Shown here piece after piece: positions 23,869-36,989 of a stretch of DNA of 64,000 nucleotides. A program made the position numbers and the translations under genes. The notes below the pieces were generated by a model. The model made no database searches, was not told where the DNA came from, and saw only the letters and a program-made list of their open reading frames with translations. This DNA comes from Porodaedalea pini (Eukaryota > Basidiomycota > Agaricomycetes > Hymenochaetales > Hymenochaetaceae). How positions within the stretch are numbered: the first letter of the stretch is position 1; each line of letters begins with the position of its first letter. The DNA is taken from positions 1-64,000 of the forward strand of contig NBAY01000021.1 in the NCBI GenBank assembly GCA_002794775.1, given 5' to 3'.

Positions 23869-26800
23869 TTAGTCGCGGGGGCGCAGCCTGTCGCCTTCCT
23901 GCACGAGCACGCCGGTCTTCGCAAGTGACGCTGCAGCGCGTGTCACTTCTTGCACGTCAAAGTCATTGTGTTTGTCCGCGGGCATCGCCGCATTCAGGTA
24001 GTTAACCAGTGCGCCCACATTCAGCTCGTCCCCGCGGTCGTACGTCGTCCTGAAAAGGTGTTCGACAGAGGCAGAAATGAATGCCAGTCTATTCAAAACA
24101 AATAGAATATAAATTTCATGGGCAATTGAGACAGAATGGAAGAGGACAACTTACCGACCGCTCGCCGTACGAAGATCAGCCAATATTGGTGCGAGATCAA
24201 TCCGTCGGCGACTCTGATGCTGGACGCGACTAGCGGAGTACTCGCGCGATGATCTGTGAGTGCGGTCATACCGGCCACTACGCTCACGTCCGCTCCCCTC
24301 GTCGTCCATGTCCATGTCGACGTCACCCTCGCCGTCGGCGTCCTCGTCCATTGACATGTCGTCGAGGTCCTCCGTCGACGGTGCCCTCCGCAAAACATAC
24401 GAAGGCGCGCTGTATCGGTAACTGCCTACCACCGGCGCGGCTGGTGCCGACAGCTTGTATCGTCCGCCAGCGCCCGCATGCGCCGACGAAAACGAAAAGG
24501 ACGGCTGTGGCGGCGGCTGGCGAGCGTATGGGTGGCTCGAGAGCTTCTCGTAGCGCTGCCTTTGCGCGTGCGCGTGCGCCTGCACATGTGGGTAGCGGGG
24601 ACTATCCTCGTCATCTGAATCTGCCTCGAGTGAGCGGCGATGCGGGAGCGGGCGATCGTCTTCAGACTCGAGCTCGTCGTCGAAGGAGCCATCTGCGTCG
24701 AGATCGCCGCCCTGACGAGACAGACCTTGAGCTGGATAGGGACCGTAACGAGCGACGTCATACCCTCCGTGCTGTGCAGCGTGTGAGTAGATGTGAGCTT
24801 TCTCCTGTCGGCGTTGACTTCCGAAACAAATCCGAATCAGCACAGGAGAAATTTGAGCACATAATATGAAATTGACTCACTACCGCGCCAAACACTTGCC
24901 GCGGTGCTGGTGCCAGGGGTACGCACAGAACGAGCTATCCTGGCGGAGCTGGACCCACTTGCCACACAGTCCACAGAATACGCGATTCGGCTCGACTTCA
25001 CGGAGGAGAGGGTCCGCTCTTAGCGCTGCCGCACGCTGCTCCGCATTTTTCCTGCGCGCATCGTGCGAGGCAAGAGCTCCGGGGCCGTGGCCAAGGTCAC
25101 GCAGGCCAGTCGGTGGTGAGCAATCCGGGCCTGAGGCATACGAACCGCTTGCCATTGACGTCGGTGTCGCATACGGCGAGCCCGCCTCGCCGTGCGCAAA
25201 GGGTGCAGGTGCCGGGAGTGGGCCAAGAGAGGGCGCCGGCGCGCGTGACTTTGTGCTGAGCATGGAGGGCGTCGCTGGCGCGAGAGATGAGTGCAGCCGA
25301 TTGACCGGAGGATGTCCCGCTTGATTGCCGCCACCTGTGCCGAGGTGCCCGTTCGGCGACATGGTGCGTGCACTGTCGCCCGCATTTGCCGCAATAGCAG
25401 GCCTGAACCTTCCGGGTGCCGACGCGCCCACATCACTTGACCGGTGGTCAACAGGGAGGACACTGTCGCAGGAGAAAACAGGCATTAGTAACCGGAAGAA
25501 AAAACAGTGGCACGAAGTTAGAGAAAACGGAGAAAACAAAAAACTCAAGATTCGAAAATAAACATTGAAATAAAATTTAAAATAAAAATGGTTTGAAGAA
25601 TTGGCATTACTAACTGCCTGAATGAAAGGCGGGCCTGGGGCGAGCGGACGCGGCACTCATCCCGGTGCGCATACCAACTCTGCAATGCATAATGCCCGCC
25701 ATCAGCGCGGACGGGAATCCATCGGTCGCAGCGCGCACACATGACGCGCTCAGCATCAAACATACGCACGTCCGGGTCACCGTTCAAAATAGTCGCCCGG
25801 CCCTCTGCGGCGCCTGCGATCCTGGCATTCGCGTACCTGATCACGCCAGTACCCGCGACACCAGCGCAATTCGGTTGAAACGTCAGGATTAGCAATTGTG
25901 GGATTATTGGACAGAGAATAAAGGCCGCCGGATGATTTTGGAAGTGTGTTGACGTGAAAGCGGGCACGCCATGGCATCGTGCGTATGTGCGTTAGAAAGG
26001 AAGGGAGAGGCACACAGGTCCAGCCAGACCCGAAGACGTCACAGCCATCCGTGGCGGAAGCGCCGGGAACGCCCAGGAAGCCCAGAGCCGGTGCAATGTT
26101 TCGAAGGAAAAGGCACCACGAAAGGAGAAGCGGAGGAGTTGATTGTACGTTGCAAAGGGGTAGAGCGCATGCGTGTGCAGGAAGAGAAAGAGAAAAGGTT
26201 ACCGCAATCAGCAATCAGCGAGGATAAACCGAAGGAAACTAAGGAGAGAGCGGAAAGGCGAATGCAGCGAAGGGTTGTGAAAAGAAGAAAGGGGAGGGAA
26301 GAGTCCTCACGCTTTTTTTGAGAGACAACTTTTGCGATGCGCGTCCCACGGGATTGAACAGTATGTCGAATTGGGACGAAGGCGGATCCATTTATTGCAT
26401 GAACCGCAAAGGACACGATAAGGCTCGAATTGGGCAACATAAGGGTCCGTACGGAGGTATTCGATACGTTCCTCCTCCGTGCGTTTTGCGCGCCGTTTCT
26501 TGAGAGGCGGGTTCGCCATAGAATCCACGGTTGTCTCGGGCGTAAATACGATTGGCTCTGGTTGTGGGTCGTGTTTTGAGCGGCTATAAGACGGGCGCGA
26601 AAGACAATAGCAGATAAGAGGAGTAATCAGATGTTTATCCTTGATTCTATCGCCTACTATGAAGAAATAATGGGACAAACCATTGATCGCGGTGCATGTC
26701 CCAGAGTCTCAGAGTGAAGCCTCCGGACTGAGGATCGCGGAAGGGCACACCCTCTCCGCATGTGCCACAAAGGACAAGACCCTTTTCGTAGTCATCAACT

Positions 26801-26979
26801 GAGGGCGTTTGTTCGTCTTGTCCGCGTTTTGGTGAAGCGGCTGTCGAAGGGTCGGGACTCGAACCTTCTTGAGTCTGTCGATCTTCGGACATCTTCGACG
26901 CGTCTTCCGTAGGCGAGTCTAGATTTCTCCTTTCGCTGCGTGCAGGCGAAGCGGGAGGCAGAGGCGATTTTCGCTCCAT
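23869..26979 (-). CDS. Tandem CxxC-H-C zinc-finger-like protein, one motif per exon
   Basis: Start ATG complementary to 26977-26979 (MERKSPLPPASPARS). Four copies of one motif follow, roughly (V)xCxxCxxWxxxR...W..HR..C: LVLCGTCGEGVPFR..WDMHRDQ|C, RVLCGSCNKWIRLR..WDAHRKSC, RVMCARCDRWIPVR..WYAHRDEC and RVFCGLCGKWVQLR..WHQHRGKC. Each sits in its own exon (about 26683-26979, 26330-26610, 25620-25830, 24880-25460). The last three are preceded by RxxxLRxDPxV-type helices. Then come an acidic, His/Arg-rich disordered region (DDMSMDEDADGEGDVDMDMD) and a folded 65-residue C-terminus (SVEHLFRTTYDRGDELNVGA), ending at 23869. The spacing suggests zinc binding, possibly to nucleic acid; no function is known to me. 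Confidence 0.65.
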
Positions 26980-27281
26980 AGGTCTGCATTATATATAACA
27001 AACCCCAATGAGCAAAGTCACGAGGTAAATGCGAAAACAGAAATGACCCATAACTGCAAAACAAAAGTGAAACGTACGGCGAGGGCAGTGTGTTGACGCG
27101 AGCAGGAGCAACAGATCTTTGTGAGGCAAAGCGAAGAGAAATCAGCAAAATAATCAACACGCTGCGATAGAGGAACGTCATTGCACTTTGATTCCATCGG
27201 GTAAAAGCACGTGAAACTGAATGTGTTGTACTGCGCTCAGCGACGCGAGGTTCGACGTGGGCGCACTCTGGGGGACGTCGA
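26980..27281. other. Upstream region of the CxxC-H-C gene
   Basis: Contains AT-rich and mixed DNA with no additional motif copy. An upstream non-coding exon is possible but not supported. Confidence 0.35.
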
Positions 27282-27330
27282 GGGCGGGCGGGGAGTGTCG
27301 GTGTCGGGAAGGTGGGGCGGGGGCGGGGGG
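27282..27330 (+). promoter_or_regulatory. G-rich tract with G-quadruplex potential
   Basis: On the plus strand there are GGGCGGG, GGGG, GGG, GGGG, GGGGG and GGGGGG runs separated by short loops, about 300 bases upstream of the minus-strand CxxC-H-C gene start. This arrangement could form a quadruplex; no role is shown. Confidence 0.5.
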
Positions 27331-30300
27331 AGATGCGAAGGGCAGACGAGATCTTGTGCATGGTGGGTTAAAATACTATCTGAGACGCGAAGCTGGAAGA
27401 GGGAAAGAAGGAAACACGAGAAAAAGATCTCGGAAAACAAATAACGCATAACCCGAATTGGGGAGACCCCCGGAACTCCGAAACTCGAGGTGCCACAAAG
27501 TCTGAAATCAGCCATCTCAGAACGCGATGTTTTGTCCGTCTGTTCTTGCCCCGGCTTCCCTAGATCTGTCCATCGTTTTCGAGGCTATGACTTTTAGCTG
27601 ATTTCACGACGTTCGAGGGGGACTGGTTGAGGATAAAATAGCATGTGTAAATATTTACATGTCACGCCGTCACACGTGAAGAAGGGACTGTTGGAAGTGG
27701 CAGGGGCCCGGGCCGGGGACTGGCAGATCTTGATTTACATTCAGGCTCGGAGCCCAGGCCTCGCTCTGGCTAGTTCCGCATTTATTTTCCTCAGCGTCAA
27801 CTCACGACAGCACATACCTTCTCTCTTCTCTTTCTCCCTCATCTCACGCACAACTCGCCACGCAGCCACTTTACGCATACACATTCGCCACCTGCAACAG
27901 TGACGGCAACAACATATCAGCACTAGTACTGCCGCATCTTCCTCTCGGTTCTGAACACACGCCTAGATAGGCAATTCCAGGCAACCTTTTCTCCGCCAAG
28001 TGCCCAATTTTGCCCAAGGCCATATATCTTCACGATCGGCTTTTCCAACAGTGCGTTCTATTGTTCCTGATTCCTACGCTTCCCCACTCTCGTCATTTGC
28101 AACCATATGTTGTCTCCCTGCATATGTATTCCCAATCATCTTTCTTTTTTGTCGCCAACATTTATCGCCTGTCCTGCCCCGCCCTGCCTTCGGTATTTGT
28201 TGCATTCCTTCGTCCCATTCCGCTGATTCGTTCCTCACTCTAGATCTGCGCGCCAAAGGCGTCACATGTCCTCATCCTGAAATTCCGGTGAGATTTTCCC
28301 GCTCCGGTTCCTGGGGCTCTCTGCAATGCCGTTGCTCAAATTCTGGTGTTTCTGTCTTGAGCTTCTGCCGCAACTTCCCATATGCACATACATGTGCATC
28401 ACATCTGCTTTTCACAGCTCATGAGGCACAACTTGACTCAAGAAGACCGCGATTGCAAACAAAGAAGAGAAGAACGATGAGGGAGAAAGAATGAAAAGAA
28501 ATCTTTAATGATGCCGCAGGGATGGTTCTGCAACGATGCGGCTCAGCACCTGCCAGTGCCCGCGGACGCCATCTTCATCGCGAACTCTTCGCCAGCAGCA
28601 TCCGCTTTCTCGAACACCGAAAAAGAGCTATGTCTGATCTTGAAGCCACCCCACGCTCCCAATTCCCATCATCATGATCACTCCGCTGTTCTGTTTTCTC
28701 CTCTTCCGTTTCTGGTGTGCGCGTTCCAATCCGATCGCAGATGCAGCTGCCCCTGTTCTATTCCACAATCCTGATCCTGATGTTCAGCTGTGATATCAAT
28801 GCTCGGACGCCCGCAACTTTCCGAGCTTGCTTGAGTTTGATATTCGAAAAGAATTGACAATAATCTCGAGTTGATCTTGATCGTATAACTGAACTGCATC
28901 TGACATATCACAAGTATACTCCCAAGCACATTGTGCTCGTTGATGGAAGCAATTCGCTATCTGGTACTCGTTTACTCGCCCCTGTATTCCATGAGAAACG
29001 TGGGGTTCATTCGGACCCGTCGGTCTCTCCGAGAACAAACCTAGAATCCGGAAGATTTAGGTGCGCTCTAAATCCCGAGCTCTTTATATTTGGCAGATAA
29101 CGCAAGAGCGCCCTTCCACGCGTTGCGTGGACGGGTTCGTGCTGCAAGCGGAACTTGAGCGTACTTGCCAAGACCAAGGAAAAATGTCGAGGCAATAACA
29201 GTTCAGTTTATATCTACACACTCAATCGGAGGTTCGAGCGTACTTCTCAATATCAGGGAGAAAGTTCAAAAGTACAAGGCAAGAAGGATGATGTGGACCG
29301 AACTGTTCTCTGAAGTCTCCTTTATTTGTCCTCGGTGCTTCCGAAGCGCCTTCTTGTTCGGTTCGGCTCGATGCAGACAAATTCTAGTCTAGCGCCACTG
29401 AAAGGACAAGAGCATTGAAGCGCACACACTCCAGTTTGATTCAGGAAGAGTGTTTTACTTCTGCACGTACTATATGGAAATAGTCGTGATTCGCGCCCCT
29501 GTCCTCGACTGAACCCTATCACCCCAGTCGCATCCCTTCACGCGGACACATGTGCATGAGCAAATCTCAAGCAACGATGATGCCTTTCCCCCTTTTTCCC
29601 TCACAAGAATAAAATAAAATGAAGTAAGTTCAGTACCTTGAATTCTGAGTTCTGAGTTCTGATGGCAGAGCCGAGCCGCGGACAAGGCAATGCAAGACAT
29701 GTCTCACCTTTTTTTGTCCCTTCCATTCCGAATCGGTCCACCAATGTCGCAGCCAACCTATTCCTCTGTGAAACGGTACGTTCCTGGGCCTTATCTTCCC
29801 GCAGCCGCATTGCATCCCGTACCCCCGCACGCAACCCCATTGCTCTTTCTCTTGCCGCCGTCGCCGCGCCCGTTAATTGAGTCAGCCCTTTAGTTACTTT
29901 TCTTGTGAGGTAGATAGAGGGTGCGTGTTGATACAGGAGAAAAATGTCTGCTGACCTGTGTTTCTAGATCTGTGTTGGGTATGTACCTAATGTATGATGC
30001 ATGTCATACATTACGTGCGGTGCAACGGGCCGCAGATGATTGGGACTGCATTCATGTAAATGAGTACTAGAAATTTCAGCGTCGGTGATAGATGCGGGAA
30101 GTGTGTCAACATCTTACTCCAGGACACCAGTAAGAATATCATTAACGAAGAAAACTTCTTCTTTTCACGAGCCTTCGACTATAAAAATATTCCCAGAGCA
30201 GCGCTGGTTGCAAGCTAATAAATGCACTCGGTCTAACAATGCTTCACAAATCATCGCCGACGTAACTGCGCCTCATGAATGACTTCAGCGGCATTAGAGT

Positions 30301-33300
30301 TCCGACCGGCCCAGACCAAGGCAACGCTTCCGTAAGCGAGCGAATGTCGATCATTCCAAATTGACGTGCCTGGGAATATCATATGAAAATAGACATATGG
30401 TCATCTGGTCATTTTTCATTTCACATATCTTTACATCTCACCCGTTTGACTCGGAAGTGCCCACTCAAATATGCCTTGCTTTGCCCCTGGGTGCGACTGA
30501 TTTTGCAAAGCGTAGATCAAGTGCAGGCAGAGGACAAGGAGAAGAAGAGCTGACGAAGAAAAGAAGTGAGAGACCCATGTCAGATAAAGCCGACTTCATC
30601 GCGGTATTTCTCCTCAAGCCTTTATTCATATCTATGCTCAGCGTCCTTATCGTGTGTATCACAACATTAAGGCACGCCCACCCTCTCGGGAACATTACAC
30701 CTTTTCCTATTCGCAGTGATTCATTTTCCGCAAACGCGCATAAAGCTCCCAAGGAAACAGACATATGCCGTTCCGTTCCATATATATCAGCTCGGCGACC
30801 ACACAGCGCGCACGTAAAACACATCAATATCATATGTCGCAGGCGATGGCGACATCGCAGTTATCTGTCATGGGACTCCGCGCTTTTCCCTCAGTATCCT
30901 GGCACCATCCGTCCATAAACCGCATCATAGCCACGCCCAACCGCCATGAACACGTCACCAGACGTGTCTGCGTGCCTGGACAAGAAGACAAGACCAAGGC
31001 TAAGGTAAGGAGAACACAACAGACTTGGTATGCGTGGACTCTGAGGCCTAGGGCTCTCGAGAAGCACATCTGCACGAGCTCGCGCTTCGCGGACGCTCTA
31101 ACCGGCGGAATAGTGGTTGTGGGTCGAGAGTGGACAGAAATGTAATCATAATAAAGGGGCGAGATGATTGACAGATGGAGATGCTGGAAGCAAAAGACGA
31201 GACATTGATGTATGAGGTCTGCTTTCCGGGAGGTAGCTACGTATCTTGTGTGACAGTGAGTATCGAAGAACTAGAAAAATATATTACTTCGTTCAGCCAT
31301 ATTTCCGGAAGAGGCACCATACGTTTGTGAAGAGGAGCGTCATCGCCCGCACACAAACACAGCCAAAGCCAAGCAAGGTCAGGCGCTAAGATGTTGAGGC
31401 CCTCTTCACATCAGTCGCCACATCGTGACGTCTCCCGGCTAGATCTTGAGACATGCAACCAGTATCAGCTATTTCAATGTCCAGCCCCCGGAGGCCGCGC
31501 TCTGGTCCGGAGCTGCTGATACTGCTTAACCGATACTGCTTAACCCCGACTCCGCTTAGGCCGCCTAAGTTAAGGACCCCGGAGCGGTTTCTGTTAACTC
31601 TTCCCGTTAAGACCGGCCTGCAGACTGCATCCAAAGATGACTTCTAGGGTAGAATTTTGACGAAGCCGAAGTCTGCTTTGCGTTCCTATCTACACCTGCT
31701 GCCTCACCGCCTTGAGACGAATCCCATGCCTTCTGTCCCTGAAGTCTTATATTTTCACGAAAGCGAGCCTCAGCAGAGTCATGCGCCTGCATCAGACCAC
31801 GCAGTATATTTGATCGGATACTTTGCAGCTGATGTCCGAAGATTCAGTTCCGGCATGGAACGAAGGTTAAAGGCAGGACCCCGAATGCATTAGCACGCTT
31901 TGCAGGTTAGAACCTCCGAGATTTACGAGACGCCACACTAATGCTCGATAGCTTTGCCTCAGGTATGGTTCTTTTCTTTTCGAGATGAGCTGAGGTGTCT
32001 AGCTAGCCATTGGCCGAAATAAGAGCATTCGGTAAGTTGCACATCAGAGCAGCCAGTCATCCATGCTGTGCCACAGAGAACCAGGCAAAGAAGGTGTTAG
32101 CATATCCGCTGTTGCTTAATCAGAACAAGATGAATGGCTTTATTACCAGCTAACAGAAACCTAGGAAGAGCGTAGCCTACGCGGTGTTCACTCCTGAGCC
32201 CGTCGGTCGCATCTCAGAAGATCGACAAATATGGCGCAGATCCTACGATGCTCAGCCTTCCGTCTCTCAGGCGGCGGTTCGAAAGCTAAATTGCAAGACG
32301 CATGTTCATCTAAGAGATTAAATGATGTACGAAAAGCGACAGAGCCCTTGTGCATTCTAAACGTTTTGACGGTACAAGGACGAGCTCGCAAATTTAGTCT
32401 GCCAGAGATGGCACCGGAATATGCCACTGCTCGTCAACGGGTGCACTAGGAGTACAAGGATATGGCAACCCATGCTTCCTGAAATACCAAAGACGGGTAA
32501 TGAGTCGTTCCGGAGCAAGATGTAAATCCACTCTCAGGGGATCATCAGACTTCGCAGATGAGCTGCACGGAGTTATTTGTTCTCCTGTACACACTGAGAT
32601 CAGCTTCAAATCATCGCTAGGGAGATTTGAAGCGTGTTCATCTTACAGTCATGATCACCGGTGACCTCATCGGCTTTCGTCAATCACCCCCTGGTTCTGG
32701 AACAGCAAAAACACGCAGTATCAGGCATGCTGTGGAGTTGAGCGACCCATCGGCCAATATCAATCAGTCAAAGCAGATGACGCGAGCGTTCGTCCAGACT
32801 CATGCTTCTCTTTTTTTATAGCTTAGATCCTTTTGTTGTGTCCGGAGAAATGGTAGCTCTGAAAAGCAGCCGATCGATATATGATCAACGAGGTAGCAAG
32901 GACCCCTCGGTTTCTCTCCACTGCTGCACAGTAGAATAGCATGCCATGAAGCAGAGTTGATTGTACCCTTTTCGTTCCAAGAGCGCAGTCACGAAACCGA
33001 GAAAAAGTGGATGGTTTTCAGAAGGTACTTAACGGAAACAAGAAAGAAGATTATTCTGTGAAAAATAGTCTTATTGGGATCTATGAGCTCATGGCAGTAC
33101 GAAACTCACAAACGTCGAAGCTTAAAGCCGTTTGATCTCCGAGGCCATCAAGGACTATGGCCAGCCATGATGCACCGCCTTTAAATCAGGATGTATCTTT
33201 TCAGAGACCATCGGAAGCTCCTAAAGCTCTGCGTTACAAACACCTACTAGTATCTTCCGGTGCTTGTGCCTGATCTTGGGTTCTGATAACAACATAATCA

Positions 33301-34315
33301 GAGTAGCCGGACCAAAGCAGTGCAAAGTGGAGTGTTCTGAGAATGCCGAAAAGGAAATCAGACTTCTGGGATAGCCTAGTACAAAGCGGTCAGTAATGGC
33401 TCATCAGAAACTCGACAAAACTCTTATGCGAGGGAACGCGTAGGGATCATGAGTTCAAAGACAAGATAGCCAGAATCCGTTCTCTTTGTTTAATCCCATT
33501 GGGACCGAATAGAAGGTAAGAGAACCAAATATACAATCCGGCTGTTCCAGAGCCCAACGGAAGGTGAAAGTGCTGCATCGGAGACCTTATTTAGTACGGG
33601 CTTGTTACAAATGTATGACAATACTCACGAATAAAAGTACCTTGGGAGACCAAACCTCAACTGCGACTATCAACGTGTGGTCAGAAATATCAGTCGTAAG
33701 AAGAGACGGAGTTGGTCATTTCGGTACATGGCAGACGAATGTTAGGTCAAAAAGGTACCTTCCGTCAGGTCTTCTCCCGAGATAATACCTGTAGAAAAGT
33801 CCGAGAACGTGCACTGGCGCAAGACAATTGCAAGTAATGGTGATCGGGAGATCTTCAGTTAGTTAAAAGGAATGAGCGAATCTTGGATAAGGAGCGGTTC
33901 CGAAGATGAGCCAACGAGCTCTTTGTACATCGACATGGTGGGCATCTTCAGAGAATAAGAGATCCGAAGGCTGGAGGTCTGAATCTTCTCATCTCCTCAG
34001 GTTTCCAGACGGAAAGCGAGATTGGGAGTTGTAGGCATCGATCAGTGATGGACATGCAGAAGCTCTTTCAAATTCATGCCGGGGCCTCATGGAATGCGGA
34101 AATGCATAGGTACGCGTGGCATGCATTTGCTAGGATGCCATACTGAAGCGGAACTTGGATTTTATTTATAGATGCCTGGTGGTGATGATGAGAGGGAGTC
34201 AAGAATCTCAGACGCAAATCCGAAATCGCAAGACGGGTGCCACGTGAACAGTGAAACTGTATGCAGTTATCCATTCTTCATTCACGCTACACGACAATAC
34301 CAGTTCCTACGTTAA
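27331..34315. other. About 7 kb without a recognisable gene
   Basis: Mixed-composition DNA. The longest open frames (28000-28494 and 30361-30918, plus) lack introns with matching continuation, family motifs or a codon pattern I can defend. A short triple tttgag/ttctgag repeat lies at 29640-29660 and a cluster of ttaac/cttaa words at 31525-31600. No RNA gene could be supported by eye. Confidence 0.4.
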
Positions 34316-34801
34316 CCAGATCGTGACACCCATCTACTCAATGCGAATGTTCAGCTCACCTGCAAAGCGAACTTACACCTATAGATTCATTGTGCCCTGT
34401 TCTCTAAAGGTACCTGCGCTTTGTGAGTCTACGGTTAATTCTACGCGTCAAACCATCGACCTGACCCAGTCATTATTGCATCATTACGTCACATTTAGTC
34501 TACGGTTTCTACGGTCTCGCAGAACGAATAGCCCTTATCGCAAGAGCAGTGGTTACGCCTTTGTTCGCAACGAGAGTTTTGTGCACTCCATATCTATAAA
34601 ACCATCCATCATACCAGCTCCCATCCAAGGCTTGCCTCGACAGAAGGCGCTGCAAATCGATCTCATTCTGGATACCAACGAGCTTGCACCCTACGATTCT
34701 CATAGCAAGTGCTAAAGAGTCTCCTTCTGATCCTATTCTCTCGCGGAGACGTTCTGTGAGTGTCGAAGAATGCTTCTCGTACAACTCTGTATTGTGAGTG
34801 A
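34316..34801. repeat. Segmental duplication, copy A
   Basis: This stretch matches 38004-38481 in the same orientation with modest divergence. It covers the last part of the terpene cyclase gene and about 190 bases beyond its stop codon. Confidence 0.85.
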
Positions 34802-36135
34802 GCAAGCGCGCGAAGAAATAGAGGAAGCATTCAGCGTTCGCACTAGTATCGGGTACCGTCGAGATAGGCTCTGTTCGTCAAAACGGCCACGACCCATTCG
34901 AGGGTGTTGGTGACATCGGCACCCCGACCATGTTTGTAGAATAAGGCTAGAACATTGACACACACGACCGGGTCAAGGCGCGGCCTACTATGGTCGAAAT
35001 ATACCTACATGTTGGTAAGGCCACTTGGTTTCTTGCGAAGATAAGTAACTCACTTGAAGTATGCCATCAGAATTGCAGTACTTGAGCATTTCGTCCATGA
35101 CGCAATGAACATCCTTATTTTCAGTCTCCTTTACTGTTGTCCACGCTATAGAAGTGGTGTCCAAGTCGCATGGGTAGTCCTCTGACGTAAGCTGCCCCTT
35201 TCCTATGTGACCTGTGAGCAAAAACTTTCGGTTTGTTTTTTGTAAAATTACTTACCACAAAAAAAATTGAAGAGCTTGGTTGAGTTGGTTGAGTCTGGTA
35301 TCTCGACTATGCTCCTATAAAAAAAAAGACGTGTTACATGATTTCTGAAAAACAAAACCCCTTGGAAAGCAAGGACTCACTGGTCTCGTGTCAGCTCAAA
35401 AATGATGAACTGAGAAAAGTGTTCGGCAATGATAACGCTTGTTTCCGTAAAGGAATAGTGGAGGCGAGCGTTTGTTGTGAGAAAGCTATTCGCTCTCTCG
35501 ATCGGGTCGCAAATAAGGTTGCCAATTGTCTGTATTAGCTGATCCGTATCCTTGAAGACCACGCCACACATGCCCAAAGACCGAGCGGAAAGGACGTTGA
35601 CGGGTTTGTCATCTATAAAGATTGTGTTGACTGGGGATACATTCGTGTGAGAGAGAACATGGCGGTAGAAGGCCAAATCCGGTTTCCGTTCGCCGGCGGC
35701 GCAAGACGTGAAAATGTCATCGAAAGTGTCCCACAATGCGTCCCTTCCACGAAGGTAGGCATAATCCGGAGATGAAATGTTGGACATAGCGAAGACAGTT
35801 AGTCCATACTTTTGCTTCAGATCCGCAATGAATTTGATTAAGCGGTCGTCCGAGCGAAGCGACTTCCGAGCCTCCTCGAAGGAAATAGTGATCTGCTGAA
35901 CATCAAGGGAGAACGAGCTCGCTAAAGCGGAGTAGCACTCGTCTTGGCTGATTCGCCCTCTCTCGAAATCGTGCCAGGTAGTGGAGGAAAGAAGTGATCC
36001 AAGGACTGTGGGGTGTATCGGTGTCTTTGTCGCAGCAGTCCAGGAGAATAGAACACCCCCGACGTCGAGGATTAGGGTGTGGAACGGGGACGAGGATTGC
36101 CTTGCTTGAGACGGCAAGATATTCATGACAGACAT
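34509..36135 (-). CDS. HAD-class II terpene cyclase fusion, drimane-type sesquiterpene synthase
   Basis: Start at 36135. Residues 1-250 are a HAD-like domain: motif I LILDVGGVLFSW (first Asp kept, second replaced by Gly), motif II VFAMSNIS, motif III lysine GERKPDLAFY and motif IV TIFIDDKPVN. After a short intron follow SIVEIPDSTN and the class II cyclase motif DLDTT (complement of 35150-35167; SEDYPCDLDTTSIAW). The last exon has LDPVVCVNVLALFYKHGRG, NRAYLDGTRY and the QW-like end DGSWYDGWFYRYG..VANKGVTTALAIRAI, stop at 34509. This domain order is that of fungal HAD-type drimane synthases (AstC family), which cyclise farnesyl diphosphate by protonation and use the HAD part to remove phosphate. 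One frame break near 34853 (after GTRY) may inactivate it or be an error. No P450 or other cluster gene is adjacent. Confidence 0.8.
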
Positions 36136-36985
36136 TCTGACTCAGTCGCACTGTAAAGAAGCGATAGGCCAAAATGCCGGAGTGTTTATATACTCGTTAT
36201 AAGACGGCTTCAGTCGGCGTGTCCTGTGGGTTGCAAAACCACAAGTCAGATAACCTTCCATTACAGTTTAGTAAAAAATACCTTTTCCCCCTGTCAGATA
36301 TGTGGTACCTGTGACAAAATTTGCTTGCACTGTTCAGAAGAGGACCTTCAGCGAACAAACCGGGAAAACCAGTGGACTGGATGAACATCATGTGAGACGA
36401 CCTCTAACGTACCATGATGGATGTTCCATTCCGGAACTTGCGGGACTCAGTCAGGGAAGCTCCTGTTAGTGTAGAAATATGATAGACGGTTTTCCATATA
36501 CCTTAAGCACAGAGTCGGTAAACGGCTTCAAAGCAATTGGGTAAGGGTGCGCATTGACTAGTAGGTTCTGTTCGACAGCACATACTAGCACTGAACCTCA
36601 TCGCCTAAGCCACCCCTGAGCTAACGTCTATCGGATCAAAGCGCGAAGAACAATGCACTGAAGTGGGTTGCAATGGTGGAATGTACTAATGAAACGACGT
36701 ATCAGTTGGAGATCGCCTAGGAGCGCAATACAATCAAGCAAGTCACCTTCACCATGTCCTAAGTATAGACGTTAATGTGACCCATAACAGGATGCTGCTC
36801 AACCAAATCGCATCTCTGCAATATACAGAGACTTGGAAGTCTTAGGGACGTTCAGCACTCATAATGACACACTTATGGACGCACTTACCAGTAGCCTGTC
36901 AGACCGGAATGAATGTCAGTCGCAACGGCGAAACTGCAAGATTTGTTCAACTTACGGCTCTTCCTTGTCAGCCTTCGCTAGGGCT
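36136..36985. other. Intergenic DNA upstream of the terpene cyclase
   Basis: About 850 bases, no gene recognised. Contains the upstream region of the minus-strand cyclase gene. Confidence 0.4.
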
Positions 36986-36989
36986 CCGC

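Noticed and set aside
24249..25324. Plus-strand open frames of 206 and 152 codons
   Set aside because: Antisense to the CxxC-H-C gene, whose minus-strand frame carries the repeated motif and acidic tract.
29225..29240. GGTTCGAGC, like a tRNA T-loop
   Set aside because: No matching acceptor stem, anticodon arm or D-loop could be placed around it.
30361..30918. 185-codon open frame
   Set aside because: No start context, domain, intron continuation or family pattern that I can defend; kept only as part of the gene-poor stretch.
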